From Bacteroidales bacterium UBA6401 (lineage in GTDB: Bacteria; Bacteroidota; Bacteroidia; Bacteroidales; UBA932): a stretch of DNA of 64,000 bases. The stretch spans positions 1 to 64,000 of the forward strand of contig DJPX01000020.1 in the NCBI GenBank assembly GCA_002438635.1, written 5' to 3'. The position numbers and the translations under genes were made by a program. The notes beneath the pieces were generated by a model. The model did no database searches. It saw only the letters and a program-made list of their open reading frames with translations, and was not told the DNA's origin. Shown here piece after piece: positions 23,757-32,974 of this stretch (within the stretch, counting starts at the first letter, position 1; the number at the start of each line of letters is the position of its first letter).

Positions 23757-25496
23757 TTATGCCAATTCTGATAGTTCAAGCCATCTGGTTTCCTTGATGT
23801 CTTGAACTTTTTTTAGTTCCTGATATTCTTGGCTTGCTCCCTGGAGTTCGGCAAAGTCGGTAGTGCCCCCATTTAACTTTCCTTCCAGAGTTTTTATTTT
23901 CTCCTCTATCTCGGCCAATTCTTTTTCCAATTCCTCCATCTCTCTTTTTTCTTTATAGGATAATTTACGGGGCCGCTGCGCTTTTATGTCCTTACTTAAG
24001 GCCGGAGTGGAGACGGTCTTGGATTTGGCCTTTTGCTCGCTCTGGTAATCCTTAATAAAAGAACGATATTCCGTGTAATTCCCTATAAAGTCTTTCACTA
24101 TTCCATCGCCACAGAACACGAAAAGGTGATCGACTATTCTATCCAGAAAGTGCCTGTCGTGAGAGACGACGATCAAAGACCCATTGAAGTCCAGCAGGTA
24201 TTCTTCCAAGATGTTTAGGGTAACTATATCGAGGTCGTTAGTCGGCTCGTCCAGTATAAGCAGATTAGGGTTCTTCATTAGTATGGTAAGTAGGTATAGC
24301 CTACGTTTTTCCCCTCCCGAGAGTTTGCTCACTTTGTTTGAAAGCATATCGTGTGGAAAAAGGAATTGGCTAAGAAGGTGGGTGTCAGGTACGGTTTCCA
24401 AGACGGTGGCGTCCTCCTCGAATGGCAAAATGTTTTGTCTATAGTATCCAATCTTAAGCGATTCTCCACGTTCAATGACTCCAGAAGTTCGACCGCCTTC
24501 AGTGTCTTGGCCAAGGAGAAGTCCTAAAAAGGTGCTTTTACCTACACCATTGGCCCCGACGATGCCTACTCTTTCGTAGCGCTGAAAGTTATAGGTAAAG
24601 TCTTTCAGGTAGCATTTGTCGCCATAGTAGAAAGACAGATGTTTGCAGTTTATTATTTTATTTCCAAGACGGCTTCCACTGCCCATTTCCTTAAATGAAA
24701 CTTGGCTTTGAGTATAAACCTGTTCAGCTCGTTCTTTAAGGTCCCAAAAGGCTTGTTTGCGATATTTGGCCTTTCCGCCTCTAGCACAGGGGCTGGCGTG
24801 CATCCATTCAAGTTCACGTCGCAGTACATTGCGTATTTTATCTGTTTGCGCGTTATAGTTCGAGATGCGTTCATCCCTTTTTTCCAGGTAGTTCTCGTAG
24901 TCACCTTTGTATATGTAAATAGCTCCGTGGTCTAGCTCCATTATGGTATTGCACACTCTATCAAGAAAGTATCTATCGTGAGTCACCATAAAAAGGGTAC
25001 AGCGAGATCGTTTAAGGTATGACTCAAGGTACTCTATGGCATCCAGATCAAGATGGTTCGTGGGTTCATCCATTATTAAAAAGTCAGCGTCCTGGGCCAG
25101 CATCTGGGTCAGAGCTACACGCTTGATTTCTCCACCAGATAGTTCGGCCAATCTTTGCCCTGGCTTTAGTGCGAATTCATCCAGTATTTTCCTAGCTCTC
25201 AGTTGAAAGTCAGCGTCTTGCCCATCCATGATCTGCTCTGCGATGGTGTTATCTGCGCAATATTCGAATTCCTGTGAGAGGAAAGCGATTTTGACATCTT
25301 TTAGAAACCTTATTTTGCCACCGGAGTCGGAACTGTCTTTACCAGCAAGGATTTTCATAAGAGATGTTTTCCCGGTCCCGTTAGGGGCTATGAGTGCTAT
25401 TTTATCGCCTTCGTTAATATTGAAAGCTATATTTTCGAATAGAATTTTCGGTCCATAGGACTTCGAAATATTCTCAACTTGAAGGAATGACGGCAT
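23757..25496 (-). CDS. uup: ABC-F ATPase, Uup-type
   Basis: The protein has 579 residues and two ABC ATPase domains without membrane segments. Domain 1 has APNGTGKTS and LSGGEIKRVAL with DEPTNHLDLD; domain 2 has GANGVGKST and LSGGEKRRLYLL with DEPTNDLDI. The linker between them carries the basic ARGGKAKYRKQAF region. The C-terminal 70 residues form a charged coiled coil (KREMEELEKELAEIEEKI), the DNA/RNA-binding tail typical of Uup. Such proteins act on ribosomes or in DNA maintenance. The paralogue assignment within ABC-F is fairly confident. Confidence 0.85.
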   Translation of the reverse strand: MPSFLQVENISKSYGPKILFENIAFNINEGDKIALIAPNGTGKTSLMKILAGKDSSDSGGKIRFLKDVKIAFLSQEFEYCADNTIAEQIMDGQDADFQLRARKILDEFALKPGQRLAELSGGEIKRVALTQMLAQDADFLIMDEPTNHLDLDAIEYLESYLKRSRCTLFMVTHDRYFLDRVCNTIMELDHGAIYIYKGDYENYLEKRDERISNYNAQTDKIRNVLRRELEWMHASPCARGGKAKYRKQAFWDLKERAEQVYTQSQVSFKEMGSGSRLGNKIINCKHLSFYYGDKCYLKDFTYNFQRYERVGIVGANGVGKSTFLGLLLGQDTEGGRTSGVIERGESLKIGYYRQNILPFEEDATVLETVPDTHLLSQFLFPHDMLSNKVSKLSGGEKRRLYLLTILMKNPNLLILDEPTNDLDIVTLNILEEYLLDFNGSLIVVSHDRHFLDRIVDHLFVFCGDGIVKDFIGNYTEYRSFIKDYQSEQKAKSKTVSTPALSKDIKAQRPRKLSYKEKREMEELEKELAEIEEKIKTLEGKLNGGTTDFAELQGASQEYQELKKVQDIKETRWLELSELA

Positions 25497-25535
25497 ATCT
25501 CGCTAATGTAATAATTTTATCTTAAATTTGCGACT

Positions 25536-26768
25536 ATGAAAAGACTTGTTTGTATTTTAGTTGTAGTTTTATCATTCTATTTGGGTGCTGGAGCTCAAGA
25601 AAAAGTTAGTGGCTGGAATATCGGACCGCTTCCATGTGTGTCATATAATTCTGATCTTGGTTTTCAATATGGAGTGTGTGCCGATGTGTTTTATTATGGA
25701 GATGGGTCTTTGTTCCCCGAATATGAACATCGGTTCTATGTCGAAGCGTCACGCTACACTAAAGGGCAGACACTGCTTCACGCACAGTATGACAGTAAAC
25801 ATCTTATTCCAGGAGTGAGGGTGACTGGTGCAGTTAGTTATCAGTATGATCCTTTATACTATTTTTATGGATTTAATGGAGCAGTGCCGTATGAGAAAAA
25901 GAACGATCTTAATGCATCTTCCCATACTGCTATGTATAATTACCAAAGGGGGATGCTTAGAGTGCTCTTGGATTTTCAAGGCCGCATTTCCGAAAACTTG
26001 AATTGGGTTGCTGGAACATCGTTTTGGAATTTTGCTAATAAAGATTTCTCTTCTGATAAATATTTGCCTGAAACATCATTATATCATCAGTATGTGACTT
26101 CGTCTAAGATTTCATCAGCTCAGGCTAAGGGCGGAGCTCATCTTGAATTAAAGTCTGGTTTAGTTTACGACTCGCGAGATGAAGAGGCCGCTCCATCAAA
26201 TGGTATATGGGCGGAGGCTTATCTTGATGGCTCCCCTAAATTGTTCGGAGTGCAGAGTGGTTATCTTAAGCTTATTGCACACTTTAGGCAATATCTTTCA
26301 ATATTTAATGATGAACGGTTTGTCTTTGCGTATCACTTGGGCTATCAAGATGTTATAGCGGGGGAAATGCCATTTTATATGTTGCCTGTCATAAATACTT
26401 TGTATCTGCGACAGACAGGTTCGGAAGGCTTGGGCGGCATTAATACGGTGCGTGGTTTAATTCAAAACAGGCTTGTGGGCGAGGGTTATCTTTGGGGAAA
26501 TTTTGAATTCAGGGCACGGCTTTTGGAGTTTTCTCTGTTCGGTCAGTCGTGGTATCTTGCGGCCAATCCTTTTGTAGATGCAGGTTATATTTCCAGGGCA
26601 TACCACGAGGATGTATTCGGAGTAGGCGATAGGTATGCTGTTTCCGCCGGGGCAGGGTTAAAATTGGCCATGAATAGGAATTTTATAATCAGTGTTGAAG
26701 CCGCTCAGGTGATAGGTCATGAGGAGTATCCTATGGGGCTTACGATAGCACTGAATTATATTTTTTAG
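25536..26768 (+). CDS. Omp85-like outer membrane barrel without POTRA domains
   Basis: The protein has 410 residues with a signal peptide ending GAGAQ. The body is a series of amphipathic beta strands ending in YIF. The Omp85 (surface antigen) signatures are GLVYDSRDEEAAPSNG and the loop motif GINTVRGLIQNRLVG, which contains the conserved VRG. No POTRA domains precede the barrel, so it is not BamA itself and its transport role is unknown. A TAAATTTG -7 element lies at 25523-25530, just before the ATG. Confidence 0.8.
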   Translation: MKRLVCILVVVLSFYLGAGAQEKVSGWNIGPLPCVSYNSDLGFQYGVCADVFYYGDGSLFPEYEHRFYVEASRYTKGQTLLHAQYDSKHLIPGVRVTGAVSYQYDPLYYFYGFNGAVPYEKKNDLNASSHTAMYNYQRGMLRVLLDFQGRISENLNWVAGTSFWNFANKDFSSDKYLPETSLYHQYVTSSKISSAQAKGGAHLELKSGLVYDSRDEEAAPSNGIWAEAYLDGSPKLFGVQSGYLKLIAHFRQYLSIFNDERFVFAYHLGYQDVIAGEMPFYMLPVINTLYLRQTGSEGLGGINTVRGLIQNRLVGEGYLWGNFEFRARLLEFSLFGQSWYLAANPFVDAGYISRAYHEDVFGVGDRYAVSAGAGLKLAMNRNFIISVEAAQVIGHEEYPMGLTIALNYIF

Positions 26769-26791
26769 TAGAAAGTCACAAATACAAGGAA

Positions 26792-27787
26792 ATGACGAAA
26801 ATCGAAGTAGCGATGCGGGAGTATGCCGATTGGTGCTCCGCTATCGGTGTGAATACGCTTGATAAATTGCGTATGGTAATGGAAGAAGGAAGGGTTATAC
26901 CACTTATTAATCTTTGCGAAGCCAGGCAGGAGAGAAAATATGCTGAAATCGCAAACCAGATATATTGGAAAAAGGACAAGTGTCGTATAGTGATGATGTC
27001 TGGACCTTCTTCAAGTGGAAAGACTTCATCTTCTCTTAGAATAGCACAGCAGTGCAGGGTTTTAGGACTGGTCCCTAAGGTTATAGAACTGGATAATTAC
27101 TTTGTAGATAGAGATAAAACGCCTCGAAATGCTGATGGAAAGTATGATTTCGAAGCGCTTGAAGCTATGGATATCAACTTTCTAGGAGAGCAGATCAGTG
27201 ATCTTCTTTCTGGAAGGGAAATAGAACTTCCGAAATTCGATTTCGTAAGTGGAACAAGGCATTTCGATGGGAAAAGAATGCGTCTGGAAAAAGGTGATAT
27301 CTTGTTTATGGAAGGAATTCACGCACTTGACCCTGCCATGACACCATCTATAGAGACGGATAAGTTCTTCAAAATATACGTGTCTGCTCTGTCAGCTCTT
27401 CCATCGGAGGATAAAGAACATAATTCCACTACGGATAAGAGACTGTTAAGACGTATTGTCAGGGATAATCGTACGCGTGGAATATCTCCGGAAGAGACTA
27501 TTCTTCGTTGGCCTTCAGTCAGGGAGGGCGAGCTTCGGTACATATTTCCTTTTGAAGAAAATGCAGATGTCGTGTTTAATTCGTCCATGCTTTACGATCT
27601 TCCTGTATTAAAGCATTATGCACAATCTTTACTTAGTGGTATAACTTCAGAGTCTGGGGCTTATGAAAAGGCACAATCCCTACTTTCCTTTCTGTCTAAA
27701 GTTATTGCCTTAAATGACAGTGAAATAGCAGCTATACCACCTACATCCATAATGAGGGAGTTTATAGGAGGGCAAATGTTGTATTAG
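26792..27787 (+). CDS. uridine kinase-like nucleoside kinase (short form)
   Basis: The protein has 331 residues. The P-loop GPSSSGKTS is at residues 71-79. The ELDNYFVDRDKTP and YDFEALEAMD stretches match the phosphoribulokinase/uridine kinase family. Related Bacteroidetes proteins are usually about 550 residues with a TGS/threonyl-tRNA-synthetase-like N-terminal domain. Here only about 60 residues precede the kinase domain. The substrate is unproven. A 23-base gap separates it from the upstream Omp85-like gene. Confidence 0.75.
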   Translation: MTKIEVAMREYADWCSAIGVNTLDKLRMVMEEGRVIPLINLCEARQERKYAEIANQIYWKKDKCRIVMMSGPSSSGKTSSSLRIAQQCRVLGLVPKVIELDNYFVDRDKTPRNADGKYDFEALEAMDINFLGEQISDLLSGREIELPKFDFVSGTRHFDGKRMRLEKGDILFMEGIHALDPAMTPSIETDKFFKIYVSALSALPSEDKEHNSTTDKRLLRRIVRDNRTRGISPEETILRWPSVREGELRYIFPFEENADVVFNSSMLYDLPVLKHYAQSLLSGITSESGAYEKAQSLLSFLSKVIALNDSEIAAIPPTSIMREFIGGQMLY

Positions 27788-27862
27788 TTGCCAATTTGTC
27801 ATCCCTGAGCGATTGGCCGAACTTTTGAACATTCACCCTCAAGTTTTAAACGTGAATTGATT

Positions 27863-28417
27863 ATGAGTAAGGATAAAAAGAAAATAGAAGACGTTGAGAA
27901 TGTAAAAGAAAACGAAGAGGAAGTGGTTTCTGGTGAAGTTAAGGTTGATGAAAAAACCGAAAAACTTCAGGAGGAAGTAACTAAACTTACTGACAAATTG
28001 TCTAAGGAACACGATGATTATCTTCGTTTGATGGCAGAGTTTGAAACTTTTCGTAGGCGTAGTGCTGAAGAAAAATTGGCTATGCTTTCAAGTGCGTCTG
28101 CCGATGTGATAAAGGGATTGTTACCTACATTGGATGATTGTAAAAGAGCATTGGACATTTTGGATAAATCTTCAGACGAAAGTGCGAAGGAAGGCACGAG
28201 GCTCATATATGATAGCTTGTGGAAGTATTTGAAGAGTAAGGGATTGGAAGAGATAGATGCAAAAGGAAAGGAGTTTGACACTGATTTTCACGATGCGGTA
28301 ACCAAGTTCCCGGCTCCGACACCTGAGATGAAAGGGAAGGTAGTAGATGTGATACAGACAGGTTATTTACTTAACGGAAAGGTTCTTAGGTATGCTAAGG
28401 TAGTTGTGGGAGAATAG
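27863..28417 (+). CDS. grpE: nucleotide exchange factor GrpE
   Basis: The protein has 184 residues. An acidic, Lys/Glu-rich N-terminal region leads into a long coiled coil ([14 protein letters not shown]) and the conserved [12 protein letters not shown] stretch, and then the beta-wing domain ([32 protein letters not shown]). It releases ADP from DnaK. ATG 27863 is favoured over the upstream TTG. It is 4 bases from dnaJ. dnaK is not in the window. An inverted repeat GCCAAT-N16-ATTGGC lies upstream at 27790-27817; it is not the CIRCE sequence. Confidence 0.95.
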   Translation: MSKDKKKIEDVENVKENEEEVVSGEVKVDEKTEKLQEEVTKLTDKLSKEHDDYLRLMAEFETFRRRSAEEKLAMLSSASADVIKGLLPTLDDCKRALDILDKSSDESAKEGTRLIYDSLWKYLKSKGLEEIDAKGKEFDTDFHDAVTKFPAPTPEMKGKVVDVIQTGYLLNGKVLRYAKVVVGE

Positions 28418-28421
28418 TATT

Positions 28422-29591
28422 ATGGCAGATAAAAGAGACTATTATGAGGTTCTGGGCGTAGATAAAAGCGCTTCAGAGGACGATATAAAGCAAGCCTATA
28501 GAAAGGCTGCGCTTAAGTGGCATCCGGATCGCTGGGTTAATGGTACCGATGCGGAAAAGAAGACGGCAGAAGAGAAATTCAAGGAGGCTTCCGAGGCCTA
28601 TTCCGTTTTAAGTGACAAGGATAAAAGAGCCAAATACGACCAGATGGGTTTTGCCGGAGTTGATGGCAATGGCGGTCAGGATTGGAGTCAGGGATTTGGG
28701 AACCTAAACGATATTCTAAATAACCTTTTCGGAGGAGCTTTTGGAGGTGGTTTCTCTGGTTTCGGCGGTTTCGGTGGTGGGGCAAAGCCTGAAAAACAGA
28801 CGCTTCGGGGACGTGATATCAGAACGAGAGTGTTCTTGACCTTGGAAGAGATCGCAAGCGGATGTGTAAAGGAAGTCACGATAGAGCGTATGCGTCCTTG
28901 TCCTGATTGTAATGGTAGGGGAGCTGTAAATCCGAGTGATGTCAAGACATGTCCTACATGTAATGGTACTGGACAGGTACAGCATGTAAGTAACTCTTTC
29001 TTCGGGCGTAGTATATCATATAGCGTATGTCCACATTGTAATGGTACAGGTAAGATTGTAACCAATCCTTGTAGAAAATGTGGTGGTTCTGGTCTTGTAA
29101 GGGTGAAGGATACGGTCAGTGTTAAGATTCCTGCCGGAGTGGAGTCCGGAATGCAATTAACTCTTAGGGGAGAAGGACATAGTGCACCACAGGGTGGCGT
29201 CAATGGCGATCTTCTTGTCGTTATAGAGCAGTTGGAGCATCCAAAGTTAAAGAGGGATGGCAACAATTTGTTCTACACTAGAGTAATTTCAGTTGCAGAT
29301 GCTGTGTTGGGTTGTGAGATTAATGTTCCTTGTCTGGATGGTGATTATAAGATGAAATTGTCTGCGGGAACACAGAGCGGATATATCGAGAGACTGCGTG
29401 GTAAAGGTATGCCTTCTGTAAATGGTTATGGTAAAGGTGATATGTATGTAAAAATACTAGTGTGGATTCCTCGTAAACTTAGTAAGGAGAATAAGCAACT
29501 ATTCGAGTCTCTAAGGGCAAGTGGAGAAGCGCAGCCAGCACCAAGTAGGGAAGACAAGGCATTATTTGAAAAAGAGTCGAAAGAATTTTAA
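28422..29591 (+). CDS. dnaJ: chaperone protein DnaJ
   Basis: The protein has 389 residues. The J domain (residues 3-70) contains the HPD motif in KWHPDRW. A Gly/Phe-rich linker ([17 protein letters not shown]) follows, then four zinc-finger repeats [24 protein letters not shown] and CRKCGGSG, and the C-terminal substrate-binding domain. It stimulates DnaK ATPase. ATG 28422 gives the standard [13 protein letters not shown] start. It forms an operon with grpE. Confidence 0.97.
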   Translation: MADKRDYYEVLGVDKSASEDDIKQAYRKAALKWHPDRWVNGTDAEKKTAEEKFKEASEAYSVLSDKDKRAKYDQMGFAGVDGNGGQDWSQGFGNLNDILNNLFGGAFGGGFSGFGGFGGGAKPEKQTLRGRDIRTRVFLTLEEIASGCVKEVTIERMRPCPDCNGRGAVNPSDVKTCPTCNGTGQVQHVSNSFFGRSISYSVCPHCNGTGKIVTNPCRKCGGSGLVRVKDTVSVKIPAGVESGMQLTLRGEGHSAPQGGVNGDLLVVIEQLEHPKLKRDGNNLFYTRVISVADAVLGCEINVPCLDGDYKMKLSAGTQSGYIERLRGKGMPSVNGYGKGDMYVKILVWIPRKLSKENKQLFESLRASGEAQPAPSREDKALFEKESKEF

Positions 29592-29599
29592 AAAATAAT

Positions 29600-29630
29600 T
29601 TGCAGAATGAATAATTCTTTCTATCTTTGC
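29600..29630 (+). promoter_or_regulatory. promoter of rplS
   Basis: A -33 TTTGC element (29600-29604) and a -7 TATCTTTG element (29623-29630) are spaced by 19 bases between TTTG and the -7 box. The rplS ATG is 66 bases downstream of the -7 box, leaving a leader of about 55 bases. Confidence 0.7.
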
Positions 29631-29695
29631 AATCCCAATCGGCAGCCGCTCGAGAAATAAGTCTTAGATGCTGCGTTTAACGATTGTATTTTGAT

Positions 29696-30070
29696 ATGGA
29701 TGCTATAAAAATCGTAGAGCAGGCTTTTGCTCAAAACAAAGCAGTGCAGTATCCGGCTTTCAAATCCGGTGACACTGTAACGGTAACTTACAAAGTTAAA
29801 GAAGGTGATAAGGAACGTCTTCAAAAGTTTAAGGGTGTAGTTCTTCAGATATCTGGAGCATCTCCTTTTACAAGAACTTTTACAGTGCGTAAAGTTGCCA
29901 GTGGTGTGGGCGTAGAGAGGATTTTTCCTTACGAATCACCATTTATTGAAAGCATAGAACTTAACAAAGTTGGTAAAGTTCGTCGCGCTCGCATCTTCTA
30001 TCTTCGCGACCTTGCCGGTAAGAAGGCGCGCATTCGTGAGAAGAAGATAGTAGGAAAGACTGCAGAATAG
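29696..30070 (+). CDS. rplS: 50S ribosomal protein L19
   Basis: The protein has 124 residues. It shows the L19 signatures [34 protein letters not shown] and [24 protein letters not shown]19 sits at the 30S-50S interface. ATG 29696 is used rather than the upstream ATT/TTG codons because the family starts MD(A)IK. A hairpin and tRNA-Arg follow within 35 bases and may share its transcript. Confidence 0.97.
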   Translation: MDAIKIVEQAFAQNKAVQYPAFKSGDTVTVTYKVKEGDKERLQKFKGVVLQISGASPFTRTFTVRKVASGVGVERIFPYESPFIESIELNKVGKVRRARIFYLRDLAGKKARIREKKIVGKTAE

Positions 30071-30076
30071 TAATTT

Positions 30077-30096
30077 ATCGGGGTTTTGTCCCCGAT
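30077..30096 (+). other. hairpin between rplS and tRNA-Arg
   Basis: A 7-bp stem, ATCGGGG (30077-30083) and CCCCGAT (30090-30096), closes a 6-base loop. No U tract follows, so it may be a processing or weak pausing structure rather than a full terminator. Confidence 0.45.
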
Positions 30097-30102
30097 GTAA
30101 TT

Positions 30103-30177
30103 GGCGCCTTAGCTCAGCTGAATTAGAGCATTTGACTACGGATCAAAAGGTCATAGGTTTGAATCCTATAGGCGTCA
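30103..30177 (+). tRNA. tRNA-Arg (ACG)
   Basis: This is a 75-nt cloverleaf. The acceptor arms GGCGCCT and AGGCGTC pair with one G-U. The stem TTTGA/TCAAA closes the loop CTACGGA, giving anticodon ACG (read as ICG after deamination). The T-arm has GGTTTGAATCC. No CCA is encoded. Confidence 0.93.
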
Positions 30178-30178
30178 C

Positions 30179-30210
30179 AAAGGGACAGATTAAAAGTCGG
30201 TCCCTTTTTT
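30179..30210 (+). terminator. intrinsic terminator after tRNA-Arg
   Basis: An 8-bp stem, AAAGGGAC (30179-30186) and GTCCCTTT (30200-30207), has a 13-base loop and is followed by more T residues. It probably ends the rplS/tRNA-Arg transcript. Confidence 0.8.
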
Positions 30211-30282
30211 GTATTTGAAGCCCGCTACTAAAAGATAGAAAGTTAGTGTGTTGATTTTAAAATATTTACTATATAGACTATT

Positions 30283-32310
30283 ATGAAAAAAGTTTGTTTT
30301 ATTATGATTCCTGTAGTTATGGCCGCAATAGGTTCCTGCGCTTCGAATCGTGATTCAAATCGTGGTATTCCTGCCATAGATTTGGCGAATTTGGATACCA
30401 CCATTTCGCCTAAAGACGATTTTTATCAGTACGCTACGGGTGGATGGCAGAAAAATCATCCTCTAAAACCAGAATATTCCCGTTATGGCTCTTTTGATGT
30501 TCTTCGGGAGAATAATGAGATTAGACTTAATGAGTTATTTCAGGGACTTACCTCTCTTAAAACGACAGAAGGAAGTGTTCAGCAGAAGATAGCTGACCTT
30601 TACAAGATGGGCCTCGATTCTACAAGGTTGAATGCTGATGGTGTCAGTCCGGTTCTACCATATCTGGAAGAGCTGGAGGAAATTAATGATGTCCCGAGTT
30701 ATGTAAAGGCTATGGCCGATGTCGAACTTCACGGAGATAGTGGTTGCTGGGGAGTGTATGCTGAATCTGATATGTCGGATAACTCCAATACGGTGCTGTA
30801 TATAACACAGAGCGGACTCTCTCTTGGAAATAGGGATTATTATTTAAAGCCAGAAAATGCTTCACTGCGTGAGGGTTATCTTTCTTTTTTAAAGAAAATA
30901 TTTGCTCTTGCCTCAGATCCACTTTCGGAGAAGAAGGCGCAGGATGCTTTTGATTTTCAGATGAGTATCGCTGTTCCATCATGGTCTATGTCGCAGTTGA
31001 GAGATATAGAGGCCCAATATAATCCTATGACAATGCAGGAGCTCCTTAATACATATCCTGCACTACATTTTGATGTGTATTTAGAGGCTTTGGGCATTCC
31101 TAAGCAGCAGAAGATAGTGGTCGAGCAGCCATCTTATTTTCGCGCTTTAAACGAATTGATTACTAAAACAGATCCTTCTGTATTGAGACATTATCTTCAA
31201 GCTCAAGTGCTTAGCGGAGCATGCGGGAGTGTTAGCGATGAGTTTTACGAGGCTTCTTTTGACTTTTTCTCTCGTCAGATGTCTGGTATTAAGGAACAGA
31301 AGCCACGTTGGAAGCGTGCAATGCAAGCTCCAAATAGCATTCTTGGAGAAGCAGTCGGGGAAATGTATGTAGAGAAGTATTTTCCACAGAAGGATAAGCA
31401 GAAAATGCTTGAGATAGTTCGTAATATCCAAAAATCCTTGTCCGAACACGTGGCTTCACTTGATTGGATGAGTGATGCAACCAAACAAAAGGCACAGGAG
31501 AAATTATCGTCCTTTATAGTGAAGATAGGTTATCCGGACAAATGGAAGGATTACTCTACATTGACTATAGACCCGCAGTTATCGTATTATGATAATCTTC
31601 GTCAGGCCTCTGCGTGGATGTCTCGAGACAATCTTTCGAAACTTGGTAAACCAGTGGATAAAACGGAGTGGGGTATGACGCCACAGACTGTTAATGCATA
31701 CTATAATCCTACTACAAACGAAATTTGTTTCCCTGCGGGAATTCTTCAACCTCCATTCTTTAACCCTAATGCTGATGATGCAGTGAATTACGGAGCGATA
31801 GGTGTGGTTATAAGCCACGAGATGACACACGGATTCGATGACCAGGGAAGACTTTTCGACAAGGATGGTAATCTGCAGAATTGGTGGACTGACCAGGATG
31901 CAGCTGCCTTCAACGAGAAAGCGAAGAAACTGGTAGCTCAGTTCGATGCAGTTGAGATTCAGCCTGGTTTAATGGCCAATGGGGCTGCTACTCTCGGCGA
32001 GAATATCGCTGACCAGGGTGGCTTGCGCGTGGCTTATACTGCGATGATTAATTCGTTCGAGGGTAAGACTCCTTCTCCTATAGATGGATTTACCGCGCAG
32101 CAAAGGTTCTACTTGGCCTATGCTACTTTGTGGGGACAAAATATTACTACACAGGAAGAGGCACGACTTACTATGCTTGATGTGCATTCGCTCGGGCGTA
32201 ATCGTGTAAACGTTACGCTTCGTAATCTGGACGATTTCTTTAAAGCATTTGGAATTAAAGAAGGGGACAAGATGTTTCTTCCAGAGGAGGATAGGGTAGT
32301 AATCTGGTAA
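30283..32310 (+). CDS. M13-family metallopeptidase lipoprotein
   Basis: The protein has 675 residues. A lipoprotein signal ends AIGSC. The catalytic zinc site is HEMTH (His512, Glu513, His516) with the third ligand Glu573 in ENIAD and Asp577, as in neprilysin/PepO. Substrate-binding NAYYNP stretches are also present. It should cut oligopeptides in the periplasm or at the cell surface. The C terminus is EEDRVVIW, close to the family ending in W. It abuts the convergent acetyltransferase gene with no gap. Confidence 0.9.
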   Translation: MKKVCFIMIPVVMAAIGSCASNRDSNRGIPAIDLANLDTTISPKDDFYQYATGGWQKNHPLKPEYSRYGSFDVLRENNEIRLNELFQGLTSLKTTEGSVQQKIADLYKMGLDSTRLNADGVSPVLPYLEELEEINDVPSYVKAMADVELHGDSGCWGVYAESDMSDNSNTVLYITQSGLSLGNRDYYLKPENASLREGYLSFLKKIFALASDPLSEKKAQDAFDFQMSIAVPSWSMSQLRDIEAQYNPMTMQELLNTYPALHFDVYLEALGIPKQQKIVVEQPSYFRALNELITKTDPSVLRHYLQAQVLSGACGSVSDEFYEASFDFFSRQMSGIKEQKPRWKRAMQAPNSILGEAVGEMYVEKYFPQKDKQKMLEIVRNIQKSLSEHVASLDWMSDATKQKAQEKLSSFIVKIGYPDKWKDYSTLTIDPQLSYYDNLRQASAWMSRDNLSKLGKPVDKTEWGMTPQTVNAYYNPTTNEICFPAGILQPPFFNPNADDAVNYGAIGVVISHEMTHGFDDQGRLFDKDGNLQNWWTDQDAAAFNEKAKKLVAQFDAVEIQPGLMANGAATLGENIADQGGLRVAYTAMINSFEGKTPSPIDGFTAQQRFYLAYATLWGQNITTQEEARLTMLDVHSLGRNRVNVTLRNLDDFFKAFGIKEGDKMFLPEEDRVVIW

Positions 32311-32877
32311 CTAAGGTTCGCTGGTTTGCATATGCCACATTTTGTGGCCAAGTAGACTGGTGGTATCGATTCGCTTGAATCCAAGCTTCTTATAAAGGGC
32401 TTCTGCTTTAGGATTGTTATAATCAACGAGTAATCCTACAAGCGGATGCCCTTCTTCTAGTGCTTGATCGCGCATGGCTTTTAGTAAAGTTGAACCTATG
32501 CCTTGTCCACGAAATTCAGGAAGAACTCCCAGTGAATCTATGTAGAATTCTCCATCCTTAGTTTCTTCCTCGATGGTTACTTTTGTGTCGACTTGCTTTC
32601 TTATAAGTTCAATGGTGTTTTTTTTAATTTCTGGCATTTTGGCGCCGTCATATCCGCAAATGGCCCCGGCCGGTATTCCATCTATTTCTGCAATTATGAC
32701 ATTTCGAAAGCTATATTGGCAGTTTTCACTCATTGCGATATTTTCAAGAACATCTATATAATTATCGCCGCAATACAACTTTATGCATTCTTCTCCGAAG
32801 GCCATAGCTACGGCTTTGGCTATTAGTGGCGCATCTTCCTTTTTTGCAGGTCTATGTGTTAGTTTGTGCTCTGTCAT
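32311..32877 (-). CDS. GNAT-family N-acetyltransferase
   Basis: The protein has 188 residues. The acetyl-CoA-binding motif A is seen in LPEFRGQGIGSTLLKAM, and the C-terminal NPKAEALYKKLGF is the typical GNAT motif B. The substrate is unknown. ATG 32877 (MTEHKLTHRP) is chosen because residues before it are implausible. A 16-bp inverted repeat lies 14 bases upstream of the start. Its stop is directly adjacent to that of the M13 peptidase. Confidence 0.8.
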   Translation of the reverse strand: MTEHKLTHRPAKKEDAPLIAKAVAMAFGEECIKLYCGDNYIDVLENIAMSENCQYSFRNVIIAEIDGIPAGAICGYDGAKMPEIKKNTIELIRKQVDTKVTIEEETKDGEFYIDSLGVLPEFRGQGIGSTLLKAMRDQALEEGHPLVGLLVDYNNPKAEALYKKLGFKRIDTTSLLGHKMWHMQTSEP

Positions 32878-32890
32878 TGTGATAGTGAAC

Positions 32891-32931
32891 AAGTACATAT
32901 GGTAGTGCAAATAGTACTACCATATGTACTT
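32891..32931. repeat. perfect 16-bp inverted repeat
   Basis: The left arm aagtacatatggtagt (32891-32906) is the exact reverse complement of 32916-32931, separated by 9 bases. The arms are AT-rich and not followed by a U tract, so it is not a standard terminator. It lies between the ROK gene's stop and the acetyltransferase start, both on the - strand, and could be an operator or an RNA hairpin. Confidence 0.75.
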
Positions 32932-32974
32932 ATGCGTGTTGTTTTTTGAAAGTTACTAAATCGTGCTGAATTTA

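Noticed and set aside
28688..29266. 192-codon open frame antisense to dnaJ
   Set aside because: It is a shadow of the Gly- and Cys-rich dnaJ coding sequence and has no independent start signal.
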